Origin: Stutzerimonas kirkiae
Lineage (GTDB): Bacteria; Pseudomonadota; Gammaproteobacteria; Pseudomonadales; Pseudomonadaceae
DNA length: 64,000 nucleotides
Assembly: GCF_004327335.1 (NCBI RefSeq)
Contig: NZ_QJUO01000016.1
Location: 30,641 to 94,640, forward strand
Direction of reading: 5' to 3'
The notes under the pieces are model-generated. The model was not told the origin of the DNA, ran no database searches, and saw nothing but the letters and a program-made list of their open reading frames with translations. Of this stretch, positions 1-9,357 are shown one piece after another. Position 1 is the first letter of the stretch; every line of letters begins with the position of its first letter. The translations under genes were made by a program, and so were the position numbers.

Positions 1-62
1 GTCTGGCGGTGACTCCTGGCAAATCGGATGAATGGCTTGTGAAACGTCTTTATAGATTTAAA

Positions 63-1607
63 ATGGTCGTATGTTCCCAGCCACTTTTAACGAGAGATAC
101 CGGCCAATTGTTCAAGCACGCCCAACTTGAATCCGTCAAAGCCTGGATCGGCGACCCGGCACACGCTGCCTTGCCCCTGCACGCGCGGGTGCAGCGCGCG
201 ATTCGCCAGTTGATCCTTGACGGCGCGCTTGACGTGGGCAGACCCTTGCCCGCGTCACGCGCCCTGGCGAAGTCGCTGGGGGTTTCGCGCGATACGGTCG
301 AGTCGGCCTACAGCCAGTTGCATGCGGAAGGTTTCATCGAGCGGCGCGTAGGCAGCGGCAGCTTCGTGTCGGAGCGAGCACAGCGCTTGCCGGGGCGAGG
401 CAAGCCTCGGCGAACGCGCGTGGACGGCAAGGCAACGGTGCGCCTGAGCCAGCGCGGCAGCGCCATGTTCCAGAGCGGCGGTGTGCGTGACTTCCTGGCG
501 CCACGCCCGTTCGCGCCCGGCGTGCCGGAAACGCGCAGCTTTCCGCTGCAAACCTGGGAGCGGCTGGAACGGCAGGTGCTGAAGGAATACGGCACCCTGG
601 CGCTGCTGCACAGCCCTGCGCAGGGCATGGAGCCGCTGCGGCGTGCCATCGCCGACTACGTGAATCTCGAACGCGGCGCGCGCGCCTCGCCCGATCGTGT
701 GCTGGTGCTGACCAGTTCCCAGCAGGCCATGACCCTGTGCGCCACCGTGCTGCTCGATGCGGGCGAGCGGATCTTCATCGAAGATCCCGTGTACCACGGT
801 GCGCGCAAGGCGTTCGATGCCGCCGGACTGGACTGCGTGCCCGTACCGCTGGATGCGGACGGCCTGCGGGTCGAGCACCTGCTTGAGGCAACACAAGCGC
901 CCGGTGAACCGGCCAAGGCCGTGTTCCTGACGCCATCACACCAGTTCCCCACCGGAGCGACGCTGGCGCTGGACCGGCGCCTGGCCATCATCGAATGGGC
1001 CAGGAAGCACCAAGCCTGGATCATCGAGGACGACTACGACAGCGAGTTCCACTACGCCGGCAAACCCACCGCCTGCGTGCAGGGGCTCGATCCGCATGAG
1101 CGGACGATCTACATCGGCACCTTCACCAAATCGCTGTTTCCCGGCCTGCGCATCGGCTACATGGTGCTGCCGCCGGCACTGGTGGAGCCGATGACCGTGG
1201 CCCGCACCCTGCTGGACGGACACAGCGCGCCGATTCCCCAGCTCACGCTGGCGCGCTTCATCGAAGGCGGCCACTTCGGCGCCCACGTCCGCACCATGCG
1301 CGCGGTCTATGCCGAACGGCGCGACGTGCTGGCGCGGCTGGTGCGCCAGCACCTGGCCGACTTCGTCGAACCTCGGGTGCCTGCCGGCGGCATGCAGATG
1401 CCTTGCGTGTTCGTCCGCGACATTCCAGAGCGCGAGGCGGTGGAATCCGCGCGCCGGGCGGGCATTGATCTCCTCGGCTTGACCGCGCTGCACGCATCGG
1501 GCCGACATGAGGCCGGCTTCCTGATGGGGTTCGCCGCGCATGCGCCGCATGAAATGCAACTCGCCGTCAAGAAGCTGGCCAATGTGCTGCGCGCCTTGAG
1601 CCGGTGA
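63..1607 (+). CDS. MocR/PdxR-type regulator: GntR winged helix fused to an aminotransferase-like domain
   Basis: An N-terminal GntR-type wHTH (roughly residues 35-100, with LPASRALAKSLGVSRDTV) is followed by a long fold-type I aminotransferase-like domain. The PLP-lysine region is recognisable as GTFTKSLFPGLRIGY, near residue 356. Proteins of this family are PLP-sensing transcription factors, not enzymes. The reading frame also allows an earlier start at 9, giving 532 aa; I prefer the ATG at 63 because the extra 18 residues precede any conserved sequence, but this is not decisive. It overlaps the extended frame of the next gene, a PLP-dependent dehydratase, which is a plausible regulatory target (inference). 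Confidence 0.85.
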   Translation: MVVCSQPLLTRDTGQLFKHAQLESVKAWIGDPAHAALPLHARVQRAIRQLILDGALDVGRPLPASRALAKSLGVSRDTVESAYSQLHAEGFIERRVGSGSFVSERAQRLPGRGKPRRTRVDGKATVRLSQRGSAMFQSGGVRDFLAPRPFAPGVPETRSFPLQTWERLERQVLKEYGTLALLHSPAQGMEPLRRAIADYVNLERGARASPDRVLVLTSSQQAMTLCATVLLDAGERIFIEDPVYHGARKAFDAAGLDCVPVPLDADGLRVEHLLEATQAPGEPAKAVFLTPSHQFPTGATLALDRRLAIIEWARKHQAWIIEDDYDSEFHYAGKPTACVQGLDPHERTIYIGTFTKSLFPGLRIGYMVLPPALVEPMTVARTLLDGHSAPIPQLTLARFIEGGHFGAHVRTMRAVYAERRDVLARLVRQHLADFVEPRVPAGGMQMPCVFVRDIPEREAVESARRAGIDLLGLTALHASGRHEAGFLMGFAAHAPHEMQLAVKKLANVLRALSR

Positions 1608-1699
1608 CCGGGCAGCAATCAAATGCAACAAATGACCAGCATCAACCACAGTCCAGAAACAATATCCGCGCCAAGGCGCCGTTCATCGCCAAGGACACC

Positions 1700-2629
1700 A
1701 TGACCCTGCACATCCCTACCCCCTGCATCGAATCCCACGCCCTCGGCCAGGCCAGCGGCCGCCGGGTCTGGCTCAAGCTGGAGAACCTGCAGCCGCCGGG
1801 CTCGTTCAAGATCCGCGGCATCGGCGCCGCTTGTGAGGAACATGCCCGGCGCGGCAAGCGGCGTTTCGTCTCCTCGTCCGGCGGCAATGCCGGCATTGCC
1901 GTGGCCTACGCCGGGCGCCGCCTGGGCATCCCGGTGACCGTGGTGGTGCCCGAGACCACCACCGAGCGCGCCCGCGCGCTGATCCGCGCCGAGCAGGCCG
2001 AACTCATCGTGCACGGCAAGGCCTGGCACGAGGCCAACGCCCTGGCCCAGTCGCTGCTGGGCGAAAACGATGCCTTCCTGCATCCCTTTGATGACCCATT
2101 GCTGTGGCAGGGCCATGCCAGCCTGGTCGATGAAGTCGCGCAGGCCGGCATCCGGCCCGACGTGGTGGTGCTGTCGGTCGGCGGTGGCGGCCTGTACGCA
2201 GGGGTGGTCGAAGGCTTGCGTCGCAATGGCTGGAATGACGTGCCGGTGATTGCGGTGGAAACCCTCGGCGCCGATGCCTTCGCGCAATCGTTGGCGCAGG
2301 GCTACCGCGTCGAACTGGCGGCGATCACCAGCATTGCCACCTCACTGGCCGCGAAACAGGTCTGCGCGCAAGCATTCGCGCTGGCGCAGCAGCACGCCAC
2401 GCGCAGCGCCACGGTCAGCGACCTCGCCGCCGTCTCGGCCTGCGGACGCTTCCTCGACGACCACCGCATGCTGGTCGAACCCGCCTGCGGCGCCAGCCTG
2501 GCGCTGGGCTATGGCCATGCCGATGCGCTTGGTGATGCAGAGAACGTGTTGATCATCGTCTGCGGCGGCGTCACCGCGACGGTGGACCAGCTACGGCAAT
2601 GGCGCCAGGAGCTGAGCGAAGAGGCCTGA
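1700..2629 (+). CDS. PLP-dependent serine/threonine dehydratase-like protein
   Basis: The protein is about 309 aa of tryptophan-synthase-beta fold (fold-type II PLP). The PLP lysine motif PGSFKIRG lies near the N-terminus, followed by the SSGGNAG phosphate/substrate loop and a glycine-rich SVGGGGLYAG loop. These are the marks of L-serine/L-threonine ammonia-lyases, which convert the amino acid to a 2-oxo acid plus ammonia in the cytoplasm. There is no C-terminal ACT domain, so it is of the short catabolic or serine-dehydratase type. The ATG at 1700 has AAGGA just upstream; a longer in-frame start at 1604 overlaps the preceding MocR gene. Co-orientation with the MocR gene suggests co-regulation. 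Confidence 0.85.
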   Translation: MTLHIPTPCIESHALGQASGRRVWLKLENLQPPGSFKIRGIGAACEEHARRGKRRFVSSSGGNAGIAVAYAGRRLGIPVTVVVPETTTERARALIRAEQAELIVHGKAWHEANALAQSLLGENDAFLHPFDDPLLWQGHASLVDEVAQAGIRPDVVVLSVGGGGLYAGVVEGLRRNGWNDVPVIAVETLGADAFAQSLAQGYRVELAAITSIATSLAAKQVCAQAFALAQQHATRSATVSDLAAVSACGRFLDDHRMLVEPACGASLALGYGHADALGDAENVLIIVCGGVTATVDQLRQWRQELSEEA

Positions 2630-2655
2630 ATACGCAGGGGCGTTGCGCATGGCCT

Positions 2656-3060
2656 TCAACGCGGAATGTCTCCTCGATGGACGATATGGAGCTTGTTGCC
2701 ATCGGGATCGCGCAGGTAGGCGCCGTAGTAGCCGGCGCCGTAACGTGGGCGCGGTCCCGGTGGGCCTTCGTCCGAACCGCCCGCGGCCAGTCCGGCGGCA
2801 TGGGCCGCCGCGACCGCCGCCTCATCGGGGGCGAGGAAGGCCACCATGCTGCCGTTGCCGGCGCTTGCAGGTTCGCCATCGAACGGACGATAGGCATAGA
2901 AGCGCGGCAACGCCTGGCCGGGCATGATCCAGCACAGGGAGGTCGGCCCGCCATCCGGCGTCACCGGACGCTGGCGCAGGCCCAGCGGGGCGAGCACCGC
3001 ATCGTAGAACGCGGCGGCACGCGCCAGGTCGCTGACGCCGACGGTGATGTGACTGAACAT
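2656..3060 (-). CDS. VOC-superfamily (glyoxalase/bleomycin-resistance fold) protein
   Basis: A 134-aa protein with a typical single-domain VOC beginning (MFSHITVGVSDLARAAAFYD) and the closing motif YLRDPDGNKLHIV, which supplies a metal-ligand region in the family. The substrate cannot be read from sequence; VOC proteins include lyases, dioxygenases and drug-binding proteins. It ends 26 bp from the convergent dehydratase gene and lies beside an AraC regulator on the same strand, so it is probably part of the same accessory block. Confidence 0.8.
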   Translation of the reverse strand: MFSHITVGVSDLARAAAFYDAVLAPLGLRQRPVTPDGGPTSLCWIMPGQALPRFYAYRPFDGEPASAGNGSMVAFLAPDEAAVAAAHAAGLAAGGSDEGPPGPRPRYGAGYYGAYLRDPDGNKLHIVHRGDIPR

Positions 3061-3193
3061 GGGCGTTCATCCTTTCCATTCCAATGAAAAAAACGGCTGA
3101 CCGTGCGTGCGGCTTGCGTTGGTGCAGGCCGTCATCGCCGGTATCGGCACGATGCATGTCTTCATCTTCAACCTGGCATTCATGACATCGGCC

Positions 3194-4081
3194 TCATGAA
3201 GCATGACCCAAGCCCGATGCCGCCAACCACCCGCGTGGCGACATCCCCATGTGCTGACGGAATGCCCTGGAGAACGAGGCGCTGTCGGCGAAACCCAGAT
3301 CCACGGCGATCCGCTTGACCGGCTGCCCGTTGCGCAGCAGCGACGTGGCCAGGGTCAGCCGCCAATCCGTCAGGTAGGCGGCCGGCGTGCTGCCCGTCGC
3401 GGCCTTGAAGGCCGCGGCGAACGCGCTGCGCGACATGCCCGCCTCGGCGGCCATGCGCTGCAGCGGCCAGTCCTCGTGCGGCGCGCGGTGCAGGGCCACC
3501 AGCGATCGCGCCAGCCGCGGGTCCGACAGGCCCATGAGCAGGCCGCTGCTCACGCCGGCCTCGGCCGGATGGTCGACGATCCAGCGCAGCAGCTGGATCA
3601 GCACGACCTCGAACAGCCGGTTGGCGAGTAGCCGCGATCCGCAGCGCACGTGATCGGCTTCGGCGAACAGCAGGTCCAGCGCGGGCTGCAATCCATCGAC
3701 AGCGTCCAGCGGCACGCGCACCAGCGCCGGCAGGGACTGCACGATCGGGTTGCGTGCGCCGCCGTCGAAGTCCAGCGTCGCGCAGGTGAAGTCCGAACCG
3801 TCGCGCGGCGCGTTCACGAAGACGTGCTGCAGCGGCCTGGGATAGAACAGCAGGGTCGGCGCGTCCAGGTGCAGGCGCGTCGCATCGGTGTCGCCGGGCC
3901 GGTGCCGCACCTCCATCTCGCCACGCCGCAGCACGTGCAGGAAGGCGCGCCCGGGCAGCGCCTCGAAGTGGTGCGTGCCGCACAGCGCCCCGCTGTGGAA
4001 CAGCGCGGCCTGCACGCGGAAGCGCTCCAGCACGGTGGAGAGGCGATCCAGCGCAGGGGCGGAAGGCGCGGCGGAAGTCAT
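3194..4081 (-). CDS. AraC-family transcriptional regulator with N-terminal cupin
   Basis: A 295-aa protein. An N-terminal AraC-type cupin (about residues 20-190) precedes a C-terminal double HTH; the second HTH reads VKRIAVDLGFADSASFSRAF. It is transcribed divergently from the AhpD-like gene at 4199, with 117 bp between the two starts. That arrangement is typical of a regulator controlling its neighbour. The inducing ligand is unknown. A second AraC/cupin regulator of similar layout lies in the cargo at 42.2 kb. Confidence 0.88.
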   Translation of the reverse strand: MTSAAPSAPALDRLSTVLERFRVQAALFHSGALCGTHHFEALPGRAFLHVLRRGEMEVRHRPGDTDATRLHLDAPTLLFYPRPLQHVFVNAPRDGSDFTCATLDFDGGARNPIVQSLPALVRVPLDAVDGLQPALDLLFAEADHVRCGSRLLANRLFEVVLIQLLRWIVDHPAEAGVSSGLLMGLSDPRLARSLVALHRAPHEDWPLQRMAAEAGMSRSAFAAAFKAATGSTPAAYLTDWRLTLATSLLRNGQPVKRIAVDLGFADSASFSRAFRQHMGMSPRGWLAASGLGHAS

Positions 4082-4198
4082 GGACGTTAAAACAACTTAC
4101 TAGGACTTTCAGGCATTTATCGTCCAGGGATTCTACCTATCATCTGCTTCGTACGCAGCTTTTGCGTGCGCCATCCACCGATTTTCAAGGAGTTTCCC

Positions 4199-4744
4199 AT
4201 GTCCCGAGTCCCCCTGATCGACCCCGGCACCGCCAGCGGCGAGCGCCAGGCGCTGCTGACCCAGATCCACGACGCCTTCGGCGCCACGCCCGCGATGTTC
4301 AAGGCCGCCGCCAATTCCACCGCCGCGCTCAAGAGCCTGTGGGGCAGCTTCGGCGCGCTGGGCGGCGGCGTCATCGGCGCCAGGCTCGGCGAGCTGATCG
4401 CCGTGGCCGTGGCCGACCGCAATGCCTGCGAATACTGCCTGGCCGCCCACACCGTGCTGGGCCGCAAGGCCGGCGCGACGCCGGAGGAACTGGCGGCCGC
4501 GCAGGCCGGCGAATCGTCCGACCCGAAGACCGCCGCCGCGCTGCGCTTCGCGCTCAAGCTGGTCGAGGCGCGCGGCCAGGTCGGCGATGCCGACGTGCAG
4601 GCCGTGCGCGAGGCCGGCTTCAGCGAGGAGGAGATCGTCGAGATCCTCGCCCATGTCGCGCTGAACCTGTTCACCAACTACATCAACATCGCCTTCGCGG
4701 TGCCGGTGGACTTTCCCGCGGTGAAGCTGCGCGGCGCGGCGTAA
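4199..4744 (+). CDS. Carboxymuconolactone decarboxylase / AhpD-like protein
   Basis: A 181-aa all-helical protein with the AhpD-type CX2CX3H centre (ACEYCLAAHTVLG near residue 80) and an upstream acidic helix. Family members are peroxidase-linked disulfide reductases or gamma-carboxymuconolactone decarboxylases; the paired cysteines favour the redox-active AhpD branch. The start at 4199 is chosen because AAGGAG lies 6-7 bases upstream; an in-frame start at 4166 lacks one. It is divergent from an AraC regulator, which probably controls it. Confidence 0.85.
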   Translation: MSRVPLIDPGTASGERQALLTQIHDAFGATPAMFKAAANSTAALKSLWGSFGALGGGVIGARLGELIAVAVADRNACEYCLAAHTVLGRKAGATPEELAAAQAGESSDPKTAAALRFALKLVEARGQVGDADVQAVREAGFSEEEIVEILAHVALNLFTNYINIAFAVPVDFPAVKLRGAA

Positions 4745-4876
4745 GCCGATATCCGAAACGGAGATCGCGTCATCTCCCCATGCCCGGGGCTGCGTACTGT
4801 ATCGCGCGCAGCCCCAAACGTTCAGGGGTTCAATGCTTGGGCCGGACACGTGGGAGTCGGGCACCAGCAACACCAT

Positions 4877-6277
4877 TCAGGCAACGCCCAATGCCTTGTA
4901 CAAGGCGACGGCCTGGATGCAGGAAGCCGCTTCCGCCTGCACGATCTGCGCGCGTAGCTGGAACAGCGTGCGCTGGTTCTCCAGCACCGCCTGGTAGCTG
5001 CCGGATCCTGCCCGGTAGCGCCTGTCGGCGATATCGAAGGCGGCTTGGGCGTGCTGCGCCGATTGCAGCAGGGCGGCGATCTGGCGTTGCTGTTCGGCCA
5101 GCTGGGTAACGGTGTTCTCCACTTCCTCCTGCGCGGTCAGCAGCGCCTGCTCGTAACGCGCCAGGGCGCCGTCCGACAGCGCCTCGGCGCCGCGCAGGCG
5201 GGCGCGGGCGTTGCCCAGGCGCAGCGCGGGCCAGGACAGCGTGGGGGCGATCTGGAAGGCGCGCGAGGCGGCGCTGCCGAGATCGCCGTCGCGCAGGGCG
5301 AAGAAGCCGAGGAAGCCGCCCAGGTCGATGCGCGGATACAGCGCGGCGGTCGCCGCGCCCACGTCCTCGACGCTGGCGGCCAGCAGGCGCTCGGCCTGCA
5401 CCACGTCTGGCCGCGAAACGATCGAATGGTTGATGTTGCCCAGCGGCAGTTGCGCCACCAGCGGCGCGGTCGCCGCAGCGCCCGGATCGGGCAAGACACC
5501 CTGGCCGGGCCGTTGGCCTGCCAGCACGTCGAGCCGGTAGCGCGCCTGTTGCAGGGATGCGGTCAACGGCGCAATCGCCGCCTCGCTGCGCAACAGGTTG
5601 GCGCGGGCGTTCTCCAACTCTTCCGGCAGGCCGGCACCGGCGCGCAGGCTGGCTTCGGCCAGGCGCACGGTCTCGCGCCAGTTGTTGGCCTCCTGCCGGG
5701 CGACGTCCCGGTGCCGCCGATGGGCCTGCGCCTCGAACCAGGTCCGGGCGACCTCGGCGGCGATGCTCAGGCGGGTCATGTCCAGTTCGGTCTGGCTGGC
5801 CTCGGCCCGTGCCTTCGCCGCTTGTTGCAGGCGGTCCAAGCGGCCGAACAAGTCGATCTCCCACTGCACGTCGAAGCCGGCCTGCCAGGATTCGGACAAG
5901 GTGCGCTGGCCGCCGTTGTTGGCCTGCTGCTGGATGCCTCGCGTGTAGCCAGCGCTGCTGGTCACGCCCGGCAGGCGGTCAAGCCGGCGCTCGTCGAAAA
6001 TGGCGCGCACGGCCAGCAGGTTGGCCTGGGCCTGGCGGATGTCGTGGTTGTGCGCCAGCGCCGCGTCGATCCAACGGCTCAGGCCCTCGTCCTCGAAGAT
6101 GCGCCACCAGTCGGTGAGCATTGCATTGGCCTGGGCCGTGGCGAATTCCGCCGCCTGCGGGCTGGCCAGCACAATGGTTGGTGCTTCGGGCTGCACGTAC
6201 TTCGGCCCGACCGCGCAGCCGGCCAGGGCCATCGCCGCAGCCGCCAAAGTGCGCACGTTTGGTTTGCTCGTCCTCAT
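4877..6277 (-). CDS. opmD: RND outer-membrane efflux lipoprotein, OpmD-like
   Basis: A 466-aa outer-membrane factor of the NodT/OprM class. It starts with a lipoprotein signal (LAAAAMALAGC, lipobox LAGC), followed by GPKYVQPEAP, typical of this family, and two OEP-type coiled-coil repeats. It should form the trimeric exit duct. Its start overlaps the stop of the RND pump gene by 4 nt (ATGA), and it is the last gene of the mexGHI-opmD-type operon. The symbol is assigned from operon order and the mexG-like first gene. Confidence 0.88.
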   Translation of the reverse strand: MRTSKPNVRTLAAAAMALAGCAVGPKYVQPEAPTIVLASPQAAEFATAQANAMLTDWWRIFEDEGLSRWIDAALAHNHDIRQAQANLLAVRAIFDERRLDRLPGVTSSAGYTRGIQQQANNGGQRTLSESWQAGFDVQWEIDLFGRLDRLQQAAKARAEASQTELDMTRLSIAAEVARTWFEAQAHRRHRDVARQEANNWRETVRLAEASLRAGAGLPEELENARANLLRSEAAIAPLTASLQQARYRLDVLAGQRPGQGVLPDPGAAATAPLVAQLPLGNINHSIVSRPDVVQAERLLAASVEDVGAATAALYPRIDLGGFLGFFALRDGDLGSAASRAFQIAPTLSWPALRLGNARARLRGAEALSDGALARYEQALLTAQEEVENTVTQLAEQQRQIAALLQSAQHAQAAFDIADRRYRAGSGSYQAVLENQRTLFQLRAQIVQAEAASCIQAVALYKALGVA

Positions 6278-9200
6278 GCGGTCGCTCCTTCGGCCTGCTC
6301 GATCTCGGCCAGTTGCCGGCTGCGCGCGCTCTGCACGCGGTGGTCGCGCGCCAGCCAGGTGTAGATGGTCGGCAGCACGAACAGGGTGAACAGCGTGCCC
6401 ACCAACATGCCGCAGACGATCACCGCGCCCAGGCCGAAGCGGCTGTTGGCGCCGGCGCCGCTGGCGAACAGCAGCGGCAGCACGCCGAAGGCCATCGCGC
6501 CGGTGGTCATCAGCACCGGGCGCAGGCGGATCTGCGCGGCGCGGATGATCGCGGCGCCGCGGTCCAGCCGCTCGCGCACCTGCAGTTCGTTGGCGAACTC
6601 GACCATCAAGATGCCGTGCTTGCTGATCAGCCCGATCAGCGTCACCAGCCCGATCTGGGTGTAGATGTTCAGCGTGGCCCAGCCCAGCGCCAGCGGCAGC
6701 AGCGCGCCGCAGATCGACAGCGGCACGGTGATCAGGATGATCAGCGGATCGACCAGGCTCTCGTACTGCGCGGCCAGTACCAGGTAGATCACCACCAGCG
6801 CGGCGAGGAAAGCGAACACCAGCGCATTGCCTTCCTGCACGTACTGGCGCGACTCGGACTGCCAGTCGTGGCTGAAACCCGGCGGCAGCCGGGCTACCGC
6901 CTGTTCCAGGAAGGCCACGGCTTGGCCCAGCGACACGCCCGGCGCAGGGATGGCCTGCAGGGTGGCCGCGTTCTGCTGGTCGAACTGGTTCAGGCGATTG
7001 GGCTCGACCTGCATCTCCAGCCGCACCACGGTGGACAGCGGCACCAGTGCGCCATCGCCCGTGCGCAGGTACTGCCGGGCCAGGGCCTCGGGCGTGAGCC
7101 GCTGCTCGCCCACACTTTGCGGAATTACGTCGTAGGAGCGGCCGAACAGCGCGAAGCGGTTGACGTAGTTCTCGCCGACCAGCACACCCAGCGAATCGCC
7201 GATGTCCTGCAGGCCGATGCCGAGGCTGGCAGCCTTGGCACGGTCGATGCGCACCTGCACGACCGGGCTGTCGTACTCCAGGTCGCTGTCGACCACGACG
7301 AACAGGCCGCTTTCGCGGGCGTCCTGCTTCAGCCCTTCCATCGCCTCGTACAGCACCGGGTAGTCCTGCGCGCTGCGCAGCACCAGTTGCACCGGCAGGC
7401 CGCCGCTGCCGCCCGGCAGTGGCGCGACCTGGAACGCGAAGATGCTGCTGCCGGCGATGTCGCCGACCGCGCCCTGCAGTTCAGCGACGATCTCCGGTTC
7501 CTTGCGCGTGCGCTCGCCCCAATCGGACAGGTTGATGCCGCCGAAGCTGGCCGCCGGCCCGTTGGTGCCGTTGATGATCCAGGTGCCGATGCCCTCGGGA
7601 ATGCCGGACATGACCTGGTGCAGTTCGTCGGCGAAGCGCTCGGCGTAGTCCAGGCTGGCGTGCTGGGGCGACTTGACCGCCGCCAGCACCGCGGCCTGGT
7701 CCTCGGCCGGCGCCAGTTCGCGCTGCGGCAACTGGTACAGGACGGGCAGGCTCAGGCAGACCAGCAGCGCCAGGCCGCCACTGAGCCAGCGATGCCGCAG
7801 CGAGAATCCAAGCACCCGCCCGTAGCGCTCGGCCAGCCCGCCGAACACACGCTCGGCCAGCCGCACCATGCGGCCCTGCTCACCGGACTTGAGCAGCAGC
7901 GAACTCATCACCGGCGACAGCGTTAGCGCCACCACGCCGGAGACGATCACCGCTCCGGCCAAGGTCAGCGCGAACTCGCGGAACAGCGCGCCGGTCAGTC
8001 CGCCCATCAGACCGATCGGCGCATAGACGGCGGCCAGGGTCAGCGTCATCGCGATCACTGGCCCGGCGATCTCGCGTGCGCCGACCAGCGCTGCGGCCAC
8101 CGGCGATTTACCTTCCTCGATGTGGCGGTGCACGTTTTCGACCACCACGATGGCATCGTCCACCACCAGGCCGATGGCCAGCACCATCGCCAGCAAGGTC
8201 AGCAGGTTGATGCTGAAGCCGAACGCCAGCATCAGTGCAGCGGCACCGAGCATCGACAGCGGGATCGCCACCACCGGAATCACCACGCTGCGCAGCGAGC
8301 CCAGGCACAGCCAGATCACCAGCACCACGATCAGCACGGCTTCCAGCAGTGTCTTGACCACTTCCTTGATCGAGGCGTCGATGAAGCGGGCGCGCTCGTA
8401 GACCAGGTCCACCGTCACGCCCGGCGGCAGGGTCTGTTCGATCTCGGGCAGCAGTGAACGGATGCCCTCGACGATCACCAGCGGGTTGCCCGCGGGCGTG
8501 GGATACAGCGACAGGTAGACCGCCGGCTCGCCATCCATCCGGCCGCTGGTCTGGGTGGAGGCCGCACCCAGTTCGACGGTGCCCACGTCGCGCAGCCGCA
8601 CCAGGCCGTTGCCGTCGTTGCGGATCACCAGGTCGGCGAATTCCTCGACGCTGGTCAGGTCGGAATCGACCCGCACGTTGGCGATCACGTATTGCCCGCG
8701 CACCTGGCCTGGCGCGGCCTGGTAGTTGTTGCGGCGGATCGCGGCGGCCACGTCGGAGGCGGTCAGACCGCGCCCGGCCAGGCGCTCGGCATCCAGCCAC
8801 AGCCGCATCGCCAGACGCTGGCCGCCCTCGACCTGCACCTTGGCGACGCCGTCGATGCCGGAAAGGCGCGGCTCGACCACGCGCGAGAGGTAGTCGGTCA
8901 GTTCCGGGATCGACAGGCTGCCGGCCGAGAAGCCCACATAGGCCACCGCTGTCGAATCGCCCGCCGACAGCTCGATGACCGGGTCGAAGGCCTGTTCGGG
9001 CAGGCGGTAGCGCACCTGGTTGACCTTGGCCATGGTCTCGGTCAGCGCCTGGGTCGCATCGCGGTTCAGCTCCATGCGCAGCGTGACCAGGCTGCGGCCC
9101 TGCTGCGACGACGAGGAGAGGTAGTCGATGCCCTCGACCGAGGACACCGCCTGTGCGATCGGCTGGGTCACGAAGCCCTGCATCAATTCGGCCGAGGCGC

Positions 9201-9357
9201 CGGGATACTCGGTGGCGACCGTGATCGTCGAGGTTTCCAGCGTCGGGTACTGGCGCACCGGCAGCTTGCCCAACGCGAACAGGCCCAGCAGCACGATCAG
9301 GCTGCTGACCACCAGCGCCAGCACCGGCCGGCGCACGAACACGTCGGTGAATGTCAT
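6274..9357 (-). CDS. mexI: RND multidrug efflux permease, MexI-like
   Basis: A 1027-aa inner-membrane HAE1-type RND transporter with the usual layout: TM1 (VLALVVSSLIVLLGLFALG), a large periplasmic porter domain, TM2-6 including GLVVDDAIVVVENV (the proton-relay TM4 with two Asp), a second porter loop, and TM7-12 ending GVLPLLFASGAGANSRFGLG. It is full length with no frameshift. It is coupled by ATGA overlaps to mexH upstream and opmD downstream. In Pseudomonas the equivalent pump exports phenazines and signal intermediates; the substrate here is not shown by sequence. Confidence 0.92.
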   Translation of the reverse strand: MTFTDVFVRRPVLALVVSSLIVLLGLFALGKLPVRQYPTLETSTITVATEYPGASAELMQGFVTQPIAQAVSSVEGIDYLSSSSQQGRSLVTLRMELNRDATQALTETMAKVNQVRYRLPEQAFDPVIELSAGDSTAVAYVGFSAGSLSIPELTDYLSRVVEPRLSGIDGVAKVQVEGGQRLAMRLWLDAERLAGRGLTASDVAAAIRRNNYQAAPGQVRGQYVIANVRVDSDLTSVEEFADLVIRNDGNGLVRLRDVGTVELGAASTQTSGRMDGEPAVYLSLYPTPAGNPLVIVEGIRSLLPEIEQTLPPGVTVDLVYERARFIDASIKEVVKTLLEAVLIVVLVIWLCLGSLRSVVIPVVAIPLSMLGAAALMLAFGFSINLLTLLAMVLAIGLVVDDAIVVVENVHRHIEEGKSPVAAALVGAREIAGPVIAMTLTLAAVYAPIGLMGGLTGALFREFALTLAGAVIVSGVVALTLSPVMSSLLLKSGEQGRMVRLAERVFGGLAERYGRVLGFSLRHRWLSGGLALLVCLSLPVLYQLPQRELAPAEDQAAVLAAVKSPQHASLDYAERFADELHQVMSGIPEGIGTWIINGTNGPAASFGGINLSDWGERTRKEPEIVAELQGAVGDIAGSSIFAFQVAPLPGGSGGLPVQLVLRSAQDYPVLYEAMEGLKQDARESGLFVVVDSDLEYDSPVVQVRIDRAKAASLGIGLQDIGDSLGVLVGENYVNRFALFGRSYDVIPQSVGEQRLTPEALARQYLRTGDGALVPLSTVVRLEMQVEPNRLNQFDQQNAATLQAIPAPGVSLGQAVAFLEQAVARLPPGFSHDWQSESRQYVQEGNALVFAFLAALVVIYLVLAAQYESLVDPLIILITVPLSICGALLPLALGWATLNIYTQIGLVTLIGLISKHGILMVEFANELQVRERLDRGAAIIRAAQIRLRPVLMTTGAMAFGVLPLLFASGAGANSRFGLGAVIVCGMLVGTLFTLFVLPTIYTWLARDHRVQSARSRQLAEIEQAEGATA

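Noticed and set aside
255..896. Long antisense frames within the MocR gene and throughout the window
   Set aside because: They are products of GC-rich codon bias opposite real genes and show no family features.
3070..3199. Fragment VQAVIAGIGTMHVFIFNLAF in the gap between VOC and AraC genes, perhaps a membrane-protein tail
   Set aside because: Only about 30 codons, preceded by a stop and without a start; too short to call a pseudogene.
6121..7926. 601-aa plus-strand frame opposite opmD/mexI
   Set aside because: Antisense shadow; low-complexity His/Gln/Arg composition and no ribosome site.
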